Shown here piece after piece: positions 15,354-23,484 of a stretch of DNA of 64,000 bases (positions are counted from its first letter, which is position 1; each line of letters starts with the position of its first letter). The translations under genes and the position numbers were made by a program. Source of the DNA: Clostridia bacterium (GTDB taxonomy: Bacteria; Bacillota; Clostridia; Peptostreptococcales; Anaerovoracaceae); contig JAKSSK010000002.1 of NCBI GenBank assembly GCA_024403135.1, positions 1 through 64,000 on the forward strand, in the 5' to 3' direction. The notes beneath the pieces were generated by a model that was not told the DNA's origin, ran no database searches, and worked only from the letters and a program-made list of their open reading frames with translations.

Positions 15354-16502
15354 ATGGATAGAATTACTACTCTTTTTGACCAGGTTTTTTCTGCTGATGG
15401 CGGACTAATAAAGATGGTCCTTTCGGACAAGAGAAAGAAGTCCCAGGAAGTATCTAAGGCAGTGATTAGGCCTGTAAAGATTCAAGATAAAATTAAATAC
15501 CAGGTTGAGTACTCTGTAGGTAACAAGGTTACCCATGAAAACCTAGATGAAAAGGCAATAGTTGAAAAGGCCCTTAGCCTTTACCTAAACAGCTTTAAAC
15601 AGATGAACATCTTCACCACCGATGGAGATATTCAGGTGCTTGCATCAAAGGCGGATAAGCCTAGGATTCAGAAGAAAGGTGCAACCAAAACTCCTCTTAA
15701 CCTATCCCACAACAAGGTTAAGAACAGGGCCATCCCTGAAGGAGAGCCTTGCGACTTTCTAATGAAGCTTGGTGTAATGGATCAGGACTTTAAGATAGTG
15801 CCTAGATATTATGGGAAGTATAGGCAGATTAACCGCTACCTGGAGATCATAGAGGATGTGTTCCCTTACCTACCTACGGATAGGACAATAAAGATCATCG
15901 ACTTTGGCTGCGGCAAGGCCTATCTAACCTTTGCCGTATACTACTACCTGAAAGTGCTAAAGGGAAAAGACGTTGAGATCGTAGGGCTGGATTTAAAGGA
16001 AGATGTTATAGACTTCTGTAATGGAGTTGCGGAAGACCTAGGCTACCAAGGCCTAACCTTCCTAAAGGGAGATATAGTTGACTACACTGAGGATAACGCA
16101 GATATGGTCATAACCCTTCACGCCTGCGATACTGCAACAGACTATGCGCTAATAAACGCAGTAAGCTGGAACACCAAGGTCATCTTAAGCGTGCCTTGCT
16201 GCCAGCACGAACTGTTTAAGCAAATAAAAGAACCTACCCATGAATGCATCTTAAAGTACGGCATTCTAAAGGATAGGCTGACTGAGTATCTGACCGATGG
16301 GTTGAGAGCGCTTAAACTGGAGTCCAAGGGCTACCAGACATCCATGATAGAGTTCACATCTTTAGAGCACACTCAGAGAAACATCCTGATTAAGGCAATA
16401 AAATCTAGGTCCATCACAGATCCAAAGAGCGTTAAAGCCCTTATGGACTACGAGAACCTAAGAGATTTCTATCACATTAAACCCACAATAGACAAACTTT
16501 AA
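15354..16502 (+). CDS. Class I SAM-dependent methyltransferase
   Basis: About 382 residues. An N-terminal region (1-150) precedes a Rossmann methyltransferase domain: IKIIDFGCGKAYLTFAVYYYL (motif I, about 180-200), VEIVGLDLKEDVI (acidic residue for SAM ribose) and DMVITLHACDTATD (motif IV-like). This layout matches the widespread Firmicute family with a Methyltransf_32-type core; the substrate, possibly RNA or protein, is unknown. The frame opens at 15321, but a TGG-TATACT extended -10 lies at 15325-15330, so the ATG at 15354 with AAAGGAA upstream is the start. It ends in its own terminator. Confidence 0.85.
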   Translation: MDRITTLFDQVFSADGGLIKMVLSDKRKKSQEVSKAVIRPVKIQDKIKYQVEYSVGNKVTHENLDEKAIVEKALSLYLNSFKQMNIFTTDGDIQVLASKADKPRIQKKGATKTPLNLSHNKVKNRAIPEGEPCDFLMKLGVMDQDFKIVPRYYGKYRQINRYLEIIEDVFPYLPTDRTIKIIDFGCGKAYLTFAVYYYLKVLKGKDVEIVGLDLKEDVIDFCNGVAEDLGYQGLTFLKGDIVDYTEDNADMVITLHACDTATDYALINAVSWNTKVILSVPCCQHELFKQIKEPTHECILKYGILKDRLTEYLTDGLRALKLESKGYQTSMIEFTSLEHTQRNILIKAIKSRSITDPKSVKALMDYENLRDFYHIKPTIDKL

Positions 16503-16523
16503 CCACTAACGCCGTTAGTGGTT
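16501..16523 (+). terminator. Terminator after methyltransferase gene
   Basis: AACCACTAACG-C-CGTTAGTGGTT followed by TTTTTT; it also covers the stop codon of the convergent Fic gene. Confidence 0.85.
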
Positions 16524-17285
16524 TTTTAATAGGGAATATTCCTCATATCCTTCATAATAGTAGCTTTGGTCTACTCCCTTGATGTATGTAATCTGATCGT
16601 GGATTTCATCTGTCAAGGCCTGCTTCAGTATGTGCTTTATTTCCACATCGCTTACTGGGCTTCGTTCCATGGCATTTAGATATTTCTCTTTGTCTACAGA
16701 GAGCCAGTTTATGGTCTTGCCCAGCTCTGCCTGAAAGATGCGGTCAAGCCATATTCTCATGCTCCTGCCGTTTCCCTCTCTAAATGGATGAGCTATGTTC
16801 ATCTCCACATACTTTTCCACTATCTCATCGAAGGTGGACTGGGGCATCTTGGATATTTTCTCCAACGCTTCTTCAAGATACATGACAGGTGCAAACCTAA
16901 AACCGCCCTTTGCTATGTTCACCTTTCTAGTTTCTCCAGCAAAAGGAAAGACATCCTGGAAAAGATACCTATGTATTTCCTGAAGCCCTTTATATGTTCC
17001 TACCTCTGTTTCAATATTCCAAAGTTCTAAAGCACGCTGCTTAGATAATCTTTCTTCTTCAATCCTAAGCTCTCTTGAGGATGTAATCCCCAGTTTGTTT
17101 TCAAGTACTGTAGGTGCTTCATACTTTTCAAATGTGCTGGCTTCTCTAATTAGGCTCTTGATTGTACCCTGCTTGTTTTCTAGCCCTTCCAGCCACTTAA
17201 TGATGTCCTGATCGGTATTGTTATTCAGTTTTATCTTAACCTGGGTGGTGTTAGCCTTGTCCCACTCTTCTTTGTATTTACTCAT
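16515..17285 (-). CDS. Fic family protein with extra N-terminal domain
   Basis: A 256-residue Fic (AMP/NMP transferase) protein. The active loop HPFREGNGR spans residues 166-174 with the catalytic His166. The C-terminal SYYYEG (241-246) matches the (S/T)xxxE(G/N) inhibitory helix of class III, self-inhibited Fic proteins. Residues 1-50 ([20 protein letters not shown]..., then a short helix and IKSLIREAS) resemble a free-standing small protein of Firmicute mobile elements with ribbon-helix-helix-like style, here fused to Fic. No separate antitoxin gene adjoins. GGAGG precedes the ATG. A perfect 18-bp palindrome (17295-17312) over the promoter suggests tight, perhaps self-, regulation. Confidence 0.88.
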   Translation of the reverse strand: MSKYKEEWDKANTTQVKIKLNNNTDQDIIKWLEGLENKQGTIKSLIREASTFEKYEAPTVLENKLGITSSRELRIEEERLSKQRALELWNIETEVGTYKGLQEIHRYLFQDVFPFAGETRKVNIAKGGFRFAPVMYLEEALEKISKMPQSTFDEIVEKYVEMNIAHPFREGNGRSMRIWLDRIFQAELGKTINWLSVDKEKYLNAMERSPVSDVEIKHILKQALTDEIHDQITYIKGVDQSYYYEGYEEYSLLKNH

Positions 17286-17294
17286 AGTCCTCCT

Positions 17295-17317
17295 TATGGG
17301 TGTACACCCATAGTATA
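17295..17317 (-). promoter_or_regulatory. Fic promoter with perfect palindromic operator
   Basis: TATGGGTGT-ACACCCATA (17295-17312) is an 18-bp perfect palindrome just before the Fic ribosome binding site. A minus-strand TATACT -10 overlaps its edge (17312-17317), so the predicted transcription start falls inside the palindrome. The position is that of a repressor operator. Confidence 0.6.
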
Positions 17318-17320
17318 TTA

Positions 17321-17350
17321 AAAAAAGTCTTCAAATGGAAGACCTTTTTT
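17321..17350 (-). terminator. Terminator after spoIIM-like gene
   Basis: GTCTTC / GAAGAC core extended by A/T tracts, with a T-run on the minus strand; it separates the spoIIM-like gene from the Fic gene. Confidence 0.8.
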
Positions 17351-17354
17351 CAAA

Positions 17355-17951
17355 TTAAAGCAGCATGGGTGTAATGTATGTTTCAACTACCGCTGCCAGT
17401 ATTAATAGCGGAACTACCATAAGGATGAAGCATCTAGCTTCTTCCTCAAGTAATTCATTTAAACGTTTATGAGGCTTCCTTAGAAGGCCTCTTGTTACTT
17501 CCCTGCAAAGTATTATTCCTAGACTTGCAGCTATTACCAGCGCTGGAATCTCAAATATTCCGTGTGGAAGGATTCCAAAGATAAGAAGATGGCCTGGACC
17601 TACTCCAAGGCTAGTTGATGCCTTCATGATGGCTGCCCCTGTTACGGCGCCGTTACTTGCAATGTTAAAGCCTGGAATGAATATGAATGGCACTATTCCT
17701 ATGGTTACAGCCATTGTTGATGCCTTAAGGTTGTTTAGGAATATTGCCTTTAGAAGGCTTGCTCCCTTTAGCCCTGCTATTCCGCCAACAGCGTTATCTA
17801 TTAGCTGGTCAAATAGATGTGCGTACTGTTCGTTTGCTCCGTACTGAAGGGCTGCTAAAAAGCCCAGTGCAAGGAACAGAATCACTGCTACCCTTACCAC
17901 CTTTGAATATTCTTTTAAAAAGCCAAAAGCTTCTCTTAAATCTGTCTTCAT
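17355..17951 (-). CDS. SpoIIM-family membrane protein
   Basis: A 198-residue protein with about five membrane segments (about 20-37, 75-97, 100-117, 120-150 and 175-195). It carries the family hallmark PHGIFEIPA (about 129-137) preceded by FGIL. The Pfam SpoIIM family includes the sporulation engulfment protein and many relatives in non-sporulating bacteria, where the role is unknown. Being next to ung rather than spoIIP/D genes, it need not mean sporulation. It overlaps the end of ung by 4 bp, so it is translationally coupled to it, and ends in a terminator. Confidence 0.82.
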   Translation of the reverse strand: MKTDLREAFGFLKEYSKVVRVAVILFLALGFLAALQYGANEQYAHLFDQLIDNAVGGIAGLKGASLLKAIFLNNLKASTMAVTIGIVPFIFIPGFNIASNGAVTGAAIMKASTSLGVGPGHLLIFGILPHGIFEIPALVIAASLGIILCREVTRGLLRKPHKRLNELLEEEARCFILMVVPLLILAAVVETYITPMLL

Positions 17952-18616
17952 TTAATCTCCCAATCTATCTTTTCTAATCCCTGTTTTTCCAAAAATTCGT
18001 TGGTCCTGGAGAAATATTTTCCTCCGAAGAATCCCCTTGATGCTGAAAGTGGACTTGGATGAACGCTTTCAATTACAAGGTGCTTTGGGTTTGTAATTAG
18101 TTCCTTTTTACTCCTTGCATTGTTACCCCAAAGGATGAACACCACTGGGCTATCCTTTTCATTCAGCTTACATATTACCTGATCGGTAAAGGTTTCCCAG
18201 CCCTTTCCTCTGTGGGAATTGGCCTGACCCTCTCTTACTGTTAGGCAGGTATTTAAAAGAAGCACTCCCTGCTTTGCCCAGTAGGAAAGATCTCCATCTT
18301 CAGGTTCCTTAATTCCTAGATCGCTTTCAAGCTCCTTAAAGATGTTCACCAGTGAAGGCGGTTTCTTAACGCCCTTTTGCACGGAAAAGCATAGTCCGTG
18401 GGCCTGGCCCACCTCGTGGTAAGGATCCTGCCCTAGTATTACCACCCTGGTATCCTGGTATGAGGAGTACTTTAGGGCATTAAAAATATGGTACATATCT
18501 GGGAATATTCTCCTAGATTTGTACTCTTTCTTTAAAAACTCCCTAAGGTTTAAATAGTAGGGTTTATCAAATTCTCTTGCTAGGACCTTGTCCCAATCGT
18601 TTTCAAAATTAACCAT
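17948..18616 (-). CDS. ung: Uracil-DNA glycosylase (family 1)
   Basis: About 222 residues. The catalytic water-activating motif [18 protein letters not shown] (Asp of GQDPYH), [22 protein letters not shown] and the leucine-loop [13 protein letters not shown] are all intact. It removes uracil from DNA to start base excision repair. The frame can be extended to a TTG at 18640, but conserved sequence begins at the ATG 18616. No Shine-Dalgarno precedes this ATG; a TATAAT (18623-18628) lies exactly 7 nt upstream, so the mRNA is probably leaderless. It is divergent from the DUF6873 gene and first in a unit with the spoIIM-like gene. Confidence 0.97.
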   Translation of the reverse strand: MVNFENDWDKVLAREFDKPYYLNLREFLKKEYKSRRIFPDMYHIFNALKYSSYQDTRVVILGQDPYHEVGQAHGLCFSVQKGVKKPPSLVNIFKELESDLGIKEPEDGDLSYWAKQGVLLLNTCLTVREGQANSHRGKGWETFTDQVICKLNEKDSPVVFILWGNNARSKKELITNPKHLVIESVHPSPLSASRGFFGGKYFSRTNEFLEKQGLEKIDWEIK

Positions 18617-18622
18617 ATTTAG

Positions 18623-18663
18623 ATTATACCTTATGGACAAGGGCCTTTACAAGGGCATATAAT
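18623..18663. promoter_or_regulatory. Overlapping divergent promoters for ung and DUF6873 gene
   Basis: Rightward: TGGACA (18634-18639), 18 nt, TATAAT (18658-18663), then 6 nt to the ATG at 18670. Leftward: TTGTAA (18647-18652), 18 nt, TATAAT (18623-18628), then 6 nt to the ATG at 18616. The two promoters overlap face to face, and each places its start site on the A of the start codon. Confidence 0.65.
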
Positions 18664-18669
18664 TGAAAC

Positions 18670-19284
18670 ATGGGTAAAATATATATATCTAAAAATGCAT
18701 ATGATGAGACTTTAGACTTCTTCCCTTCCAAGGTAATCTTTGAGGGAGAAAAGGGATATGAAGCCATAAGAAATCACCCGGACATATATATGTGCCAGCT
18801 AGGTGATGAGATGTTCTACGGTGATCCAGAGCTAATTGGAGATAGGTATCCTCTAGACATTAGGTACAACGCCTGCTGCACAGGAAAGTACTTCATACAC
18901 AATCTGAAGTACACAGATAAGGAGCTTTTAAAGTGTGCAGAAAAGTATATAAAGGTTGACGTACCTCAAGGATACACCAAGTGCAACGTGCTAGTGGTGG
19001 ATGAGGACACCATCATAACATCGGATAGGGGCATAAAGCATGATGGTTTAAACATAACGTACATACGCCCTGGTCACATACTGCTACCTGGTCAAAACTA
19101 CGGCTTCATAGGTGGAGCATCTGGGCTAGTAGAAGACACCATATATTTTAACGGGGATATTACCCTTCACCCAGACTACCAGATAATTAGAGATACCATT
19201 CTTTCAAGAGGAAAGAAGATAGAATATGTTAGAAACAAACCACTTCTAGACATTGGAAGCATTCTAGAAGATAGGAGTAAATGA
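18670..19284 (+). CDS. DUF6873-like protein
   Basis: A 204-residue cytoplasmic protein with repeated motifs PDIYMCQLGDEMF, YIKVDVPQGYTKCNVLVVDEDTIITSD and PGHILLPGQNYGFIGGASGLV. These recall the GME-fold (guanidino-group-modifying, arginine deiminase-like) DUF6873 family found in Clostridia. The catalytic Cys of true GME enzymes is not obvious at the C terminus, so enzymatic activity is uncertain. It lacks a Shine-Dalgarno and appears to be translated from a leaderless mRNA. It overlaps the following radical SAM gene by 4 bp, so the two work from one transcript. Family name from memory; function unknown. Confidence 0.65.
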   Translation: MGKIYISKNAYDETLDFFPSKVIFEGEKGYEAIRNHPDIYMCQLGDEMFYGDPELIGDRYPLDIRYNACCTGKYFIHNLKYTDKELLKCAEKYIKVDVPQGYTKCNVLVVDEDTIITSDRGIKHDGLNITYIRPGHILLPGQNYGFIGGASGLVEDTIYFNGDITLHPDYQIIRDTILSRGKKIEYVRNKPLLDIGSILEDRSK

Positions 19285-20279
19285 TGAAAAGACATGCAAT
19301 AATTCCAGTGTTCATACCTCACGAAGGCTGCCCTAACGACTGCGTCTTCTGTAACCAAAAGAAGATCACAGCAAGGCAGGAGCCTGTTAACGTGATAAAG
19401 GAGATAGAGACCTACCTTTCAACCCTTAGGGATGCCGATCTAGACACCTTAGAGATAGCCTTCTTCGGCGGTAGCTTTACTGGAATTCCAATCGAAAAGC
19501 AAAGTGAATATCTTAAGATTGCAAAGGACTACAAGGATAAGGGAATTGTGGATAAGATTCACCTTTCCACAAGGCCAGACTACATAAACGAGGAGATTCT
19601 TGACAACCTGAAGAAGTATTCGGTGGATGTTATTGAGCTGGGGGTTCAGTCCTTCGACGATGAGGTGCTGAAGTTATCCAATAGAGGGCACGATAGCAAA
19701 ATAGTTTACGAGGCATCTAAACTAATAAAGGACTATGGCTTTACCCTAGGCATTCAGCTGATGGTAGGCCTTCCAGGAGATACCCTGGAAAGGGATATAT
19801 ACTCTGCAAAGGAGACCGTAAAGATTTCCCCAAGCATCGCTAGAATCTACCCTACAGTTGTAATACAGGATACCGTCCTTTACGATATGGCAAAGAATGA
19901 AATATACACTCCTTTAAGCCAGGAGGATGCAATCCAAAGAACTAGGAAGATGTATGAGATCTTAGATGATGCAGGTATAAACATTATCCGCGTTGGTTTA
20001 AAGAGTTCAGACATTATCTCTGATGAAGGAGACATCTTAGGTGGTACCTTCCACCCTGCTTTTAGGCAGCTTGTTGAAGGTGAAATAGCTAAGGAAATCC
20101 TAGAGCCGCAGTTTGAAGATGGCAAGGACTACGTAATCTACGGAAACAGCAAGTGGATAAACAACGCTGCAGGTAACAAGGGAAAGAACAGAAAGTACTG
20201 GCAAGAGAAATACCCACGCTCCACCTTTACCTTCAAGACAGATGACAACTTAAAAGATAAGGAATATGTAGTTGACTAA
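19281..20279 (+). CDS. Radical SAM protein, Elp3-like
   Basis: A 332-residue radical SAM enzyme. The cluster motif is CPNDCVFCNQKK (CxxxCxxC with residues near 15-22), followed by FFGGSFTGIP, a SAM-binding GGSFT segment, then HLSTRPDYI and LGVQSFDD, as in the Elp3/oxygen-independent coproporphyrinogen-oxidase-like group. Unlike Elp3 it has no C-terminal acetyltransferase. Relatives form the COG1243-like family of uncharacterised Clostridial proteins. AGGAG precedes the start and the gene overlaps the DUF6873 gene. A substrate cannot be assigned. Confidence 0.85.
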   Translation: MMKRHAIIPVFIPHEGCPNDCVFCNQKKITARQEPVNVIKEIETYLSTLRDADLDTLEIAFFGGSFTGIPIEKQSEYLKIAKDYKDKGIVDKIHLSTRPDYINEEILDNLKKYSVDVIELGVQSFDDEVLKLSNRGHDSKIVYEASKLIKDYGFTLGIQLMVGLPGDTLERDIYSAKETVKISPSIARIYPTVVIQDTVLYDMAKNEIYTPLSQEDAIQRTRKMYEILDDAGINIIRVGLKSSDIISDEGDILGGTFHPAFRQLVEGEIAKEILEPQFEDGKDYVIYGNSKWINNAAGNKGKNRKYWQEKYPRSTFTFKTDDNLKDKEYVVD

Positions 20280-20319
20280 TAGCGCTCCAGGAGTAAAATA
20301 AAAGTATCAAATGATACTT
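20272..20319 (+). promoter_or_regulatory. Promoter and operator of toxin-antitoxin locus
   Basis: TTGACT (20272-20277), a 16-nt spacer and TAAAAT (20294-20299) give a start near 20306. Exactly there lies AAGTATC-AAAT-GATACTT (20302-20319), a 7+7 palindrome fit for the HTH antitoxin. A GC-rich pair (AGCGCTCC at 20281 and GGGGCGCT before the T-run at 20336) can enclose it and may double as the terminator of the radical SAM gene. Confidence 0.55.
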
Positions 20320-20341
20320 ATTGTAAGGGGGGCGCTTTTTT

Positions 20342-20763
20342 ATGGATGAGAGTTATAGAATTGAAACTGAGATTAATGTAAAAGACTTTTTGGATAAACT
20401 ACACTATTCCCTAGACAATGGTGGTAAAGTCGTATTCCAAAAGTACCGCAAAGTAGATTCCCTTCGCGATGAAAAATACACAAATGAGTATACCGTTAAC
20501 GCGCTGTTTCCTTTTGAAAATCTGGAAATTGCATTGTCGAAGGAATTAAAAACTTTGACAACTGAAAACTATATTAAGACAGTAAAAGATATTAGATTTT
20601 TGGAAAAGTATATAACGATGAAGATGTTTATATTAAGCTTCGCATGGAACTGCTTGATGGCAACGGCATGACTACAGTTTTTATTATGTCATTTCATTTT
20701 GCTGAAAAGCCATTCTCGCCAAAAGACTTCCCATATAAAAAGGAGGCTGGTACTCTATGTTAA
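20342..20763 (+). pseudogene. Frameshifted partner gene of MqsA-type antitoxin
   Basis: An intact frame (from ATG 20342, with AAGGGGGG upstream) breaks near 20608-20612, where the run TATATAAC carries two extra bases. Removing them restores an open frame through YNDEDVYIKLRMELLDG to a TAA at 20761-20763, overlapping the antitoxin start by 7 bp. The restored product is about 139 residues with no membrane segment or clear domain. By position it would be the toxin or partner of the MqsA-like gene. As read, the product ends early at 20671 after an unrelated tail. It is broken unless the slip site is used by ribosomes. Confidence 0.65.
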
Positions 20764-21317
20764 AAAATATTAAGGTATTAGATGAATCTACTATGCAATG
20801 CATCGCTTGTATGCAGACCCATAAGGTTCAGAGAATTGAGGGCCTGGATTGTACAACATATCTAGGAAAGAAAATTGAATATCCATGTGAATGCTATTAC
20901 TGTGAAAATGAGGATACATATTTCGAAGATAGCAAGCAGCTTAACAAAAACTCACTAAGTTTGAAAGACAATTATCGTCTTTCCGTCGGTCTATATTCTT
21001 CAAAGGATATTATCAATCTTAGAAAGAAGTACGATATAACTCAGCAGGATTTATGTAAGGTTTTAGGCTGGGGTGAAAAGACTATCAATAGATATGAAAA
21101 CTGTGCAGTGCAAGATAAAGCACATGACCACATCTTAAAGAAATTAGATAAAGATCCCGAATGGTTTATGGACCTACTTAATGCTGGATCTAGCCAGATT
21201 AAAGAAGAAAGTTTCATAAAATCATACGATGCTGCAACTAGAGAATTTGTAAAAGAAAAAGATTCTTATAAGGCAAAGGCAGATAAGGCCGAAGAATTAG
21301 AGAAAACATTAAAATAG
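20757..21317 (+). CDS. MqsA/YgiT-type zinc-finger HTH antitoxin
   Basis: A 186-residue protein. The N-terminal zinc site uses CIAC (15-18) and CECYYC (44-49). An HTH of the MqsA type follows (about 84-115) with the signature LGWGEKTINRYEN, and a charged C-terminal coiled-coil-like tail (150-186). MqsA-type proteins bind a toxin through the zinc domain and repress their own operon through the HTH. Its start overlaps the end of the damaged upstream gene, and AAAAAGGAGG lies inside that gene. The AAGTATC palindrome upstream is the likely operator. A strong terminator follows. AT-rich compared with neighbours, which suggests acquisition. Confidence 0.82.
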   Translation: MLKNIKVLDESTMQCIACMQTHKVQRIEGLDCTTYLGKKIEYPCECYYCENEDTYFEDSKQLNKNSLSLKDNYRLSVGLYSSKDIINLRKKYDITQQDLCKVLGWGEKTINRYENCAVQDKAHDHILKKLDKDPEWFMDLLNAGSSQIKEESFIKSYDAATREFVKEKDSYKAKADKAEELEKTLK

Positions 21318-21340
21318 GCGAGAATTATCTCGCCTATTTT
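21311..21340 (+). terminator. Terminator after antitoxin gene
   Basis: AAAATAGGCGAGA / TCTCGCCTATTTT with a 4-nt loop; starts at the antitoxin stop codon. Confidence 0.88.
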
Positions 21341-21392
21341 AGTATTCTCTTAAAATGTTTATCCTTATTTAATGCCTTGCTAAAAGCATCCT

Positions 21393-22328
21393 TTACTTAT
21401 TGTATGCTTTTAAACCATATGCTGGTTTTGCTTCTTTTACCGCCCTGTTTATGGCCTTAGCCATAACCCTTTGAGCAAGTGTTCCAACCACGTCTATATT
21501 CGCTTTAACATCGCCAACAGACATAGCATATACGCTGTCTCCATCAGCCGTCGTATTAATTGGACAAATTACCTGTGGATAGCCGTTATGCGCCATCCTT
21601 GCAATCTTGGTCATCTGAGCCTTGTCGAAGGCCGCATTTGTAACCACAACCCCAATGGTTGTATTTCCTACGAATAGGTTTGCCTCATCCTGGAATGCGC
21701 TGTATAGGGCTTCCTCACATGATCCTAGGGTGTATCCAGCCAGCTTTTCCTTGGTGTCGTAGTCGAATACATCACCAAAGGCGTTTACTGCAACTACTGC
21801 TCCTACCTTTAGGTCTCCAATCTTTTCAGCGTAAATTCCAAGTCCAGATTTCATGGCGTACTCTACGCCTTTTATCTTTCCCACTGTAGCGCCCGTTCCT
21901 GCGCCCACGTTTCCTTCCTTTGGATCGTTCCTTTCAGCGTCCTGGCATGCAGCATAGGCCATAGCCTTGTCTGGACGAACATCTGCCTTTCCAACACCTA
22001 AGTCATATATGTCTGACTGGCATACTAGAGGTACCTTAGCCGCCCCTGTGTCGTAGCCAATTCCCCTTTCCTCCAGGTATTGCATTACGCCGCCAGCAGC
22101 ATCAAGGCCAAAGGCACTTCCTCCTGCTAGCGCTACCCCGTGAATGAATTTTCCAGAGGATAGAGGGTCAAGAAGATTGGAGTCCCTTGATGCAGGTCCT
22201 CCTCCCATAACCGTAATTCCAGTAGGGGCACCCTTTTCACAGATGACAACTGTAACTCCAGTTGCCGCCTCCAGGTCCTGAGCGCTTCCCACCTTAATAT
22301 TTTCAATGTCTGTAATCTTAATTTCCAT
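21393..22328 (-). CDS. P1 family (S58/DmpA-type) peptidase
   Basis: A 311-residue N-terminal-nucleophile hydrolase of the DmpA/BapA family. The self-cleavage site lies around VGAGTGATVGKIKGVEYAMKSGLG (about 138-160), with the later VVTNAAFDKAQMTKIARMAHNGYPQVICPIN block. The N terminus has GVTVVICEKGAPTGITVMGGGPASRDSNLLDP, typical of the group. Members are aminopeptidases that act on L- or beta-amino acid peptides, or related autoproteolytic enzymes. The pro-enzyme would cut itself to alpha and beta chains. It lies 8 bp after the DUF554 gene and has AGGAG before its ATG. Confidence 0.88.
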   Translation of the reverse strand: MEIKITDIENIKVGSAQDLEAATGVTVVICEKGAPTGITVMGGGPASRDSNLLDPLSSGKFIHGVALAGGSAFGLDAAGGVMQYLEERGIGYDTGAAKVPLVCQSDIYDLGVGKADVRPDKAMAYAACQDAERNDPKEGNVGAGTGATVGKIKGVEYAMKSGLGIYAEKIGDLKVGAVVAVNAFGDVFDYDTKEKLAGYTLGSCEEALYSAFQDEANLFVGNTTIGVVVTNAAFDKAQMTKIARMAHNGYPQVICPINTTADGDSVYAMSVGDVKANIDVVGTLAQRVMAKAINRAVKEAKPAYGLKAYNK

Positions 22329-22336
22329 CTTTTCTC

Positions 22337-23002
22337 CTAGAATAAAATGAATGCAATAGGTATGAAGATGGCAGGAACCATATCCATCACCTTGATATTA
22401 GTAACCTTAAGCATGTTAAGGCCAATAGCTATAATTAGTAGCGAACCTACGCAGGTCATATTTGCGATGATTACGTCAGTAAGTACAGGGCTTAAGAACT
22501 GAGCTAGCACCACTATTAGCCCTTGGAATACAAGTACAAAGGCTGCCGAAAGCATAACCCCAATTCCCAGGCTAGATGCGAAGATTATTGAGGATATGAA
22601 GTCAAGGGATGACTTGGTAAACAGCATAGTGTTATCCCCTGTTAGCCCAGCCTGAAGAGAGCCAACTATGGTCATCGCGCCCACGCAGAAAAGAAGGCTT
22701 GCAGTAACAAAACCTTCAGCTAAGGACTGGCCACCAAACCTATCCTGCAGCCTGTTTCCCAGGTTGTTGATGTGATCGTCTAGCTTTAGGGCAAATCCAA
22801 TGATGGAGCCAATAACCATGGAAATGATCACAACAAGTACATCATCTCCCTTTAATGCTCCAGATATTCCAATATATATTACACATAAAGCTAGGGCGGT
22901 CATTACGAAATCTGCACACTTTCTAGGTATTATCTTCTTGAAGAGAAGGCCTATGGTGCTTCCAGCTATTACCGCCGCTGTGTTTACTAAAACTCCTAAC
23001 AT
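22337..23002 (-). CDS. DUF554 family membrane protein
   Basis: A 221-residue protein with about six or seven membrane segments and the DUF554 (YdfK/YqgA) hallmarks: N-terminal VLVNTAAVIAGSTIGLLFKK, CVIYIGISGALKG, GFVTASLLFCVGAMTIVGSLQAGL and a final IIAIGLNML. Presumed transporter or membrane factor of unknown function. AAAAGGAG precedes the start. It is co-transcribed with the P1 peptidase and divergent from the PPC-protein gene. Confidence 0.88.
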   Translation of the reverse strand: MLGVLVNTAAVIAGSTIGLLFKKIIPRKCADFVMTALALCVIYIGISGALKGDDVLVVIISMVIGSIIGFALKLDDHINNLGNRLQDRFGGQSLAEGFVTASLLFCVGAMTIVGSLQAGLTGDNTMLFTKSSLDFISSIIFASSLGIGVMLSAAFVLVFQGLIVVLAQFLSPVLTDVIIANMTCVGSLLIIAIGLNMLKVTNIKVMDMVPAIFIPIAFILF

Positions 23003-23088
23003 TTTATCTCCTTTTCTAGAGTAATATTACTATTTTTCGCCAAGTTTTTCAACACAGGAAGGGCTTTTTTTGGTATACTAAAGAGGTT

Positions 23089-23484
23089 ATGAAGACTATT
23101 TGCATTAGATTAAAAAGAGGCTCAGACCTGTTAGAGTCAATAGAAGAAATCTGTAAAGAGAATGATGTTAAGGCTGGAGTAATCCTTAGCATGGTTGGCT
23201 GCGTTACAAAGGCAAGGGTTAGAGATGCCTCAGGAGTTACAATTAAAGAAGTTGACGAAGACTTAGAAATCGTATCAGGTACTGGAACAGTTTCAAAGGC
23301 TAGATGCCACGTGCATGTTTCCTTCTCAAAGGAAGACCTGTCCGTCATCGGTGGCCACCTGGTAAAGGGCTGCATAGTGAACACCACCTGCGAGCTGGTA
23401 ATACTGGTTTTAGATGGAATTGAGTTTAGGGAAGAATTTGATCAAGAGACAGGATACGATGAACTAAAAGTATTGGAGATTTAG
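23089..23484 (+). CDS. PPC domain (DUF296) protein
   Basis: A 131-residue single-domain protein of the PCC/PPC (DUF296) family. It has LKRGSDLLESIEEICKENDV at the N terminus, the hydrophobic strand AGVILSMVGCVTKARV, and the family motif IGGHLVKGCIV near residues 82-92. Bacterial members form trimers of unknown function; in plants the domain joins AT-hook DNA-binding proteins. An extended -10 (TGG-TATACT, 23074-23079) lies only 9 nt before the ATG, leaving a 2-3 nt leader. It directly precedes the GH25 gene on the same transcript. Confidence 0.85.
   Translation: MKTICIRLKRGSDLLESIEEICKENDVKAGVILSMVGCVTKARVRDASGVTIKEVDEDLEIVSGTGTVSKARCHVHVSFSKEDLSVIGGHLVKGCIVNTTCELVILVLDGIEFREEFDQETGYDELKVLEI

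Noticed and set aside
17355..17951. Evidence of sporulation
   Set aside because: The SpoIIM family is broad; no other sporulation gene is in the window, so it does not show that the organism forms spores.
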